A stretch of DNA of 64,000 bases, from NCBI RefSeq assembly GCF_040436345.1, contig NC_133230.1, positions 2,935,297 to 2,999,296 on the forward strand, written 5' to 3'. Source of the stretch: Pagrus major (taxonomy: Eukaryota; Chordata; Actinopteri; Spariformes; Sparidae). Below, one piece after another: positions 57,901 through 64,000 of the stretch; positions within the stretch are counted from its first letter, which is position 1; every line of letters begins with the position of its first letter. Made by a program: the position numbers and the translations under genes. Under the pieces are notes generated by a model. That model was not told the DNA's origin. It worked only from the letters and a program-made list of their open reading frames with translations, and made no database searches.

Positions 57901-60900
57901 GTATGCATATCTGACATTGTGCATAAAAAAGTCTTAATTCTTAGGGTGGGTTCCCACAAAAAGCCAAATGCATCTCAATTACATACTCGGTTAATGCAAA
58001 GATGTAAATAGATGTGGATTTGCGAATAATGCGGCCACAAGTATGCAAAATCGTGAAAGTCACATCATTCACTCCTCACACAAGTTGAAAATATTCAACT
58101 TGATCTTCATTAAGGAAGAAGCTGCTGGAGCCAGACCCTCTGGAGGAGTAAACACCCAGACCTGCATCAGATTCTGGTCTGATCCAGAGACTTTTACCAA
58201 GAGGAGGAGGGCTCAGAGATTCCTTCTTATATTTTCAAATAAAAAGTGGATTTATCTTCACTCCTGTTTATCAACCTGATATTGACTGCTGACTGGAGCT
58301 GGAGGGGAAATGTACTTGACTTCATGAACGTAACGTTACAGAGAGGAGAGGGTAAAAAGAAGAGAGAGAACCAGAGTCTCTGCTGAGTGCTGAGTTTAGT
58401 CAGAGGTCGACCTGACTTCAAACACGGCGCAAACCCTTAAGTCTCTTTATGGGTAGGATTTGTATTTTTGTCTGCATTTTGCCTTCAGTATCCAGCAAAA
58501 ATCTAGAATTAATTTGGAAAAAAAACATTTGCCCTTTCAATAAATAGGAGAAGACAGATATTTTGCATTAAAATGTAGCCCTGTGCTGCTTTAAAAAGCT
58601 CAATGTTTGGCTGGGGTAAACTCCACTCTGACAACAAGGGAAACAGTACAGTAAGGTAGAGCCGTACTGGAGTTTCACCAAAAAAACATCCAACAAAACC
58701 TGAAAACTCACAGACAATTTGCAAAACACATTTGCATCGTAGTGGAAGCAGCAGTTATGTAACCGACGCTGGCAGCCAGCTCACACACACCTGCGTCCTC
58801 CATGGTTTGTTTATGAAATACAGTCAGTGAGCAGCAAAACACATGTGCCACGTTTAAAGGCTGATAAAGATACCAGACAGTGTGTCTAGACTGTCACTGA
58901 AGGTCGCAGGTATGAATTCGTGGGATTAAGTTGTAATCACCAGCTTTAAAGTACAAAACCTGGCTGTTGCTGCTTGTGTGTCACATTCCTCCAGTTTGTT
59001 GAACACTGTGTTGGTTACTGAACAGCTGATGTGCATTAAGTCAGCGTGGTCCTTTCATAGTTCAACCCACACTCCTCTGAGAGCACTGCAGAGCCCTCCT
59101 GAGAGCTCCACATGCAGATTTGACGCATATGCTAATGGGAAGAGAAATTAGCAAGCAGAGCCTGCAGGGGATTGGCTACCCCCCGACGAGAAGACGGTCA
59201 GAAATAACACAACAAATGAGTCGTCACAGAGACACGAGAAAACATCAATCACGTCAAAAAGCGTAACACAACTACTCGATGTCTTAAACTCCAGTAAAAG
59301 CAACCACAGACTTCATGTACTGTAGGCTTTAATGTGGGATAATATTGTACTTTTGTTGTGGATCTCTCAATGTGACCTTCAGATATTGGTCTAGTTGTGG
59401 ATCTGTTTCAGCAAGTGTCAACAAAAACAGTACTTTGAAGGGAGAGGTGTAAAATTAGCATCTTATTAATTACAAATCATTTACATGAACGTTGGCACAA
59501 AGAACTTAGATGCTACCTTATACTCCAAACATCTGATTAAGGACTGATTCACACTTGAGCTACCAGGTGAAATCAATCATCTACTGTAAAAAAGTCCAGG
59601 ATTTGAAATAAATGCTGGATTTCTTGGTTTCCTGTAATTGCAGCATGAGCAGGTGTGATTGGGAGGTTCGTTCCCTCCTGCTGAGCTGACTGCTGAACCT
59701 GATCAGAGGCAGTTTGATTGGAGAAATTGGAGAGGAGATTGGTTCCTTCCTACATGACAGCTGTCGTCTCATTTTGTCAATTTTTTCAGGAATCCATTAA
59801 AAATCCTGCAAAACAGTTCACTGGAAACAATAACTATACTGTACGTAGATGAATATGACGACTAATTGTACTTGTACAGTGAGCACTTGTGAAATATGAA
59901 TAATAAATGAATTTGTGGCTGCAGAAGGTGAGACGACTGTGACTGATGATGATGGCCCAGATCCAGTTTGTCCTCCGCTTTACATCTGGAGCCAAATGGA
60001 CACATAAATCTGATCAAACATCTCCAGAGAGATGGAAGTGAGTCAGAATCATCTCATCACCATTTGGTTGCCGTTCTCAGGCTGCAATCAATGAAACCAA
60101 TATTGCATTTGAAGAAATACAGAAATAGATGTCAGGTACAGGTGAATAGATCCATTAGATTTAAGGCTTATTAGACAACAAAAAGGTTGGACAGGGGTCA
60201 GACGAGTGTGTTGTTGGATGACTTTCTCTTTTTTGCAGCTTAAAGTTGAGCCTGGTTCAATGTTTTTCTGCATTTGACTTTATCTTCACTCCTGTTTATT
60301 AACCTGACTGCAGCAGTGTTTTGCAGAGGTGACCTCAATTGTCAGTAGTCGTGGTGGTGTCAACTACTGAACATCCAACCAATCAAATCACTTAAACTGC
60401 ATTGAGCTACAGGGGTGAATATGCAGTAACTCTTATTTAACAAACCAGTGTGGTTGTCTCGTCAACAGCTACTAGAAGTGGTGGCATCTTGTGAAGCCGT
60501 GCATGCTCTTCTGCTTTATAGTGAGAAATATTCAGCCCGATCAGTTACATAACAAGACAAGTGATTGAATCAAGGTTCAACTCTAACAGATGAAGCCTGC
60601 ACACGCCGCTTCAGACAGCTGTGAGCACAGAGGCGCTCTCAACATAGTGGCACCAAAAAATCTATTTTTATCTCAGACTTCAAAGCTCTCGTGATAGAGA
60701 GAGTTCAAATATAAACTGGATCTCGGCGTCGATAAAGCTCTACCTTCAAAACGAGAGCACCGGCTAGAGACAGAACAAACGCAACATTGTGTTTACGAGC
60801 CGCCCGGACGCACGTAACGCCCCTTTAAATATTCAAGAGCAGAGCTGGAGCAGAAGGAGGGTGTCAGGGTTTATATTTAGGGCTGCACAGAGACGCTGGT

Positions 60901-61179
60901 CGGGCTGAGTAATGTCTTCATTTCAGCCGGGCCGTGATATTCTGACTGCAGGGGAGGAGGAAATAGAAAACATTACACACTGTAAATCTAACAGGAGAAG
61001 AGGAAATATTATGTAATAAGTACAACTGCAGACAGACAGGATGTGATGTATGGTACTGCATATATGTACAGTGTGGTACACTATCTGATAATGTTATGCA
61101 TACTGATGATTTGTTTCTCTGTTATTGCTGACACTGCACACCTTGCTTTGGTAATCTGTATTTCAATTGCATTCCTGCA

Positions 61180-61380
61180 AATAAATCTAGAGAGAGAGAA
61201 GAAAGAAAGACAATAGAGACACTACCAAAAAAAGAGAGAGAGACAGAGAGGGAGAAAATGAAAAAATGAAAAAAAAAAATGATACAAGTAGAGTAGAGGG
61301 GAGAAAAAGAAACAGAAATAACTGTAATAAGAACTGTGGTGGAGGAATGAGAAAGAGAAAGACAGAAAATATATGTCGGA
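61180..61380 (+). repeat. Purine-rich low-complexity tract
   Basis: About 200 nt almost entirely A and G on the plus strand, with GAGA and GAAA runs and an 11-base A run. The Ser/Leu/Phe-rich ORFs on the opposite strand come from this composition. Confidence 0.85.
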
Positions 61381-62409
61381 GTTAAGACTGACCTGCAGGC
61401 ATAAAAACTCTCACTGAAATACTGAAAGTGGAAAAACAGCATGACCATAAAACTGTGTATTGTGAAGAATATGACCGCAGAGAGAAAAGAATAAACTGAA
61501 GGTGTTCACAAATTAAAGCTGAGCAGGATAACGAGGCCGAGAGACGGAGGAAATAAAAAGAAAGAGAGGAGAGAAAGCCAACGGTGGTCAAGTGAGTAAG
61601 AAAAAGAGGGGAAAGAGAGAATAAATTACTTTCACATTGGATGATTCTGATCTGCATCTGATCTTTTTTCTTGTGTTTAACAGTAACCACAATCTTTTCC
61701 CGACCCTAACTGAGTGTTTCAGTTGCCGAACCAAACTTTGGGGTCTGGTCCTTGTCCCGAAACCCCAATAGTCTGAAAAATGTCCCATTAGATTGAAAAC
61801 ACGACTTTGTCCGACAGCCCATTATCCCGGAAACAAGCCATTATTCGTAGACCCGTTGTTAACAATAATAAACACGTAGCTATCGTTGTGAAATGGTCAC
61901 AGTTGGGTTAAGTTTAGGCATCAAAAAGACTTGGTTTGGTTTGAGTTAAAATATGTACTTTAACTTAACTTTCAGCTGATATCTGCTGTATTTTCACGAT
62001 GCAGAGAATGTCTGAGTGACGACCGGCCTGAAGAAACAGACGGAAACAAAAGGCATGATGAATGGATGAAGAGGAAGGGACGAGACAAGAGACAGAGGAG
62101 AAGAAATCAGTGTGTATGATGCTGGATATGACCAGACCCTCCTTATCTACCAAACTCAATATCAAATGTGGCCCGCGAGGAATTTCCTGCAAAGAATTGT
62201 GGGTCGTGATCACACCTAGTGGCTTTTTTCTCTGTGAGTACTTTTCATGTTGATGTTTCCTCAGCTGGTGTCGCTCTCCTCCATCACCCTCACTGTACCG
62301 TCGAGGAGGAAATCAGCCCGATGGTTTGTGGTTTTATGCAGAGCTGCCGGCGGTCACACGGCGCTCTGCCTCGCTCATTCATCACCGTAATCGTCCGGCA
62401 GGAAGCGGC

Positions 62410-62439
62410 TGTGTGTGTGTGTGTGTGTGTGCGTGTGTG
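62410..62439 (+). repeat. (GT)n microsatellite
   Basis: About fifteen GT units with one GC interruption, in the kcnh5 intron. Confidence 0.95.
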
Positions 62440-64000
62440 GATGTGGTGAGAGCGAGCGTCACGGCGGCGTGCGGGAATGACAGAGGAGCCCATTAGAGAG
62501 GAGCGTGACTTGTTTGTGTAACAGGTCACATTCAGATAAACCAGCAAACGCAGCACGGACCAGCGGAGCAGGGAAAACATACAGACGTTAACTCGGCTGA
62601 GGTTTCAGGCGGAGAGGCAACATTTTAACAACTTTTATTCAAACCAACATAGAGAATATATTTAAGATCAAAGACTGTCCAACATTGCAAAAGACGTCAC
62701 TGGAATCAAGGTGTTAAGTAACATGACACAGAGGATTGTTGGTGCGGTTTTCTCTAGAAAGCCTTCTTGCCAGCAAGTGACCACATAATACAGACACAAA
62801 GTAAAAATCTGTACAGCTGTGTCAGACCCCTCTACCAAACACGAAACAGGCGCAGAGCACCGGTTTTGTAAATCAAGCGTGTCCTCTTTAAGAAATAAAT
62901 GACGAAGAAGTGAATCAAAAAATATATTGACTGAACTTCGGCCCTGAAGGAATTAATCAGCAGAAATAAAATGACACAATCACAGAAAGAGCTCAGAGAT
63001 CCACGAAGACCGAGGACACGACTGTGGAGGTTGCTCAGGGTCCTGAAAACTTTAGATTGGAAGCTGAACTGAACCAGATTAAGTGAGTAACCGTCTCCTA
63101 CAGTTCTGAGTTATTACACGCTTCTGAATACAGAAAATCGATGAGGAGAAACTTTTAAATGAACTCTTTTGATGAATTTTATATTTACTTTCATTCCTCT
63201 CTCTTTTCTTTGGCTCTTTAGTATCACAACAAATGAGTTATTGAGTTTAAAATCTTCAGTATGACCCTGCTCGTGTGGGGTTTTAAACACAGTAAATCAC
63301 ATGAAGAAAGAGAAGATAAAACATCACCTTTTGCAACGCTACACTCTTTAATCAAGTGTTAAGTAATAACTCGAGGGTGTTTTGATTGGAAGAGTTTAAA
63401 AATTCAAGCTTGGGATTTCAGTAAAGGGAATAAAAAGGAAGAAAAGTTAACTTTTCCCTCTTGAGTTTAAATTAAAGCGAGTAAAGGAGGAAGATGTGGT
63501 AAACTGAGGGGGACTTTTGAGATTAAAGCAGAAGATGAGGAGGAACTGCTGTCCTGACTGAGGTCAAGAGGTAAACTGTCTTTTTAATAGGGTGAATGGT
63601 GTCTGTCTCAGCCACTCCGCCCCCAATCACTTGTTTCTGCACTATGTAACTTCAGTGAGTCACACAAAGTGACTATTTCTACATAATGTTGCTTTAAGAT
63701 GTTCTGGAAATCAAACCAGACCTGTTTTTGATGCTATTTTTGGTCTGCGTTTTGTCGGTTGGAGTCATTTAATTAGTATAAATTTTCTTTATGGTAGTTT
63801 TTAAGTGTTAGTGGTCTGGACTGGCTTAAAAGTGCCTTCACATGTCTGTTAAGGACGAGCTGGAGAACATAGTGGAGCATTTAGTCGCTAAAGAGACCTG
63901 TAAAACCTCCACATGCTTCTCATGTATAACAGATGCTTTTCTACTTCATTTACTGGATTAAATGTTGCTGCAGTGCATGCTGGGTGTACACCTACGCCAT

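Larger units (their letters stand above)
54959..64000 (-). other. kcnh5 intron (more than 9 kb)
   Basis: The preceding exon should end with a LTCNLRKR-like sequence, and I do not find it, so the intron continues past the window. Content is AT-rich unique sequence, a purine-rich tract at 61.18-61.38 kb, a (GT)n at 62410-62439, and possible dispersed repeat sequence at 61.70-61.95 kb. Confidence 0.75.

Noticed and set aside
61122..61690. Minus-strand Ser/Leu/Phe-rich ORFs resembling membrane segments
   Set aside because: They arise from the purine-rich tract on the plus strand.

Overview
This window is vertebrate nuclear DNA, most likely from a ray-finned (teleost) fish. It has spliced genes with GT-AG introns, long non-coding stretches with microsatellites, and dispersed repeats of types I recognise from teleost genomes. 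It carries parts of three genes that also lie in one region of human chromosome 14q23: SYNE2, GPHB5 and KCNH5. No bacterial, viral or CRISPR features were seen.

Positions 1 to about 24,364, minus strand: the 5' half-gene of syne2 (nesprin-2). I could place 22 coding exons with matching splice phases. They encode a short N-terminus, two calponin-homology domains (actin binding), a Ser-rich linker, and spectrin-like helical repeats. The last visible exon is remarkable: at least 2,874 nt, open to the window edge, encoding at least 958 residues of Gln/Pro-rich low-complexity sequence with a 12-Gln run and a decapeptide tandem repeat. The reading frame totals 1,875 codons in the window, and the 3' part of the gene lies beyond position 1. 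Two further candidate first exons sit inside the first intron.

Positions about 24.4 to 33.0 kb: intergenic or upstream sequence between the divergently transcribed syne2 and gphb5, with dispersed repeats.

Positions 33,032 to about 36,244, plus strand: gphb5, the beta subunit of thyrostimulin, complete in three coding exons (134 aa predicted), with a candidate promoter and a poly(A) signal.

Positions 36.2 to 52.7 kb: a repeat-rich intergenic region with no gene I can support. It includes a decayed satellite, a minisatellite, copies of dispersed repeat families and a long GT microsatellite.

Positions about 52,741 to 64,000, minus strand: the last coding exon and 3' UTR of kcnh5 (EAG2 voltage-gated potassium channel), followed by more than 9 kb of its upstream intron. 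Gphb5 and kcnh5 converge tail to tail. The three genes have unrelated jobs (nuclear-envelope/cytoskeleton linkage, secreted hormone, ion channel); their grouping reflects conserved synteny, not a pathway.
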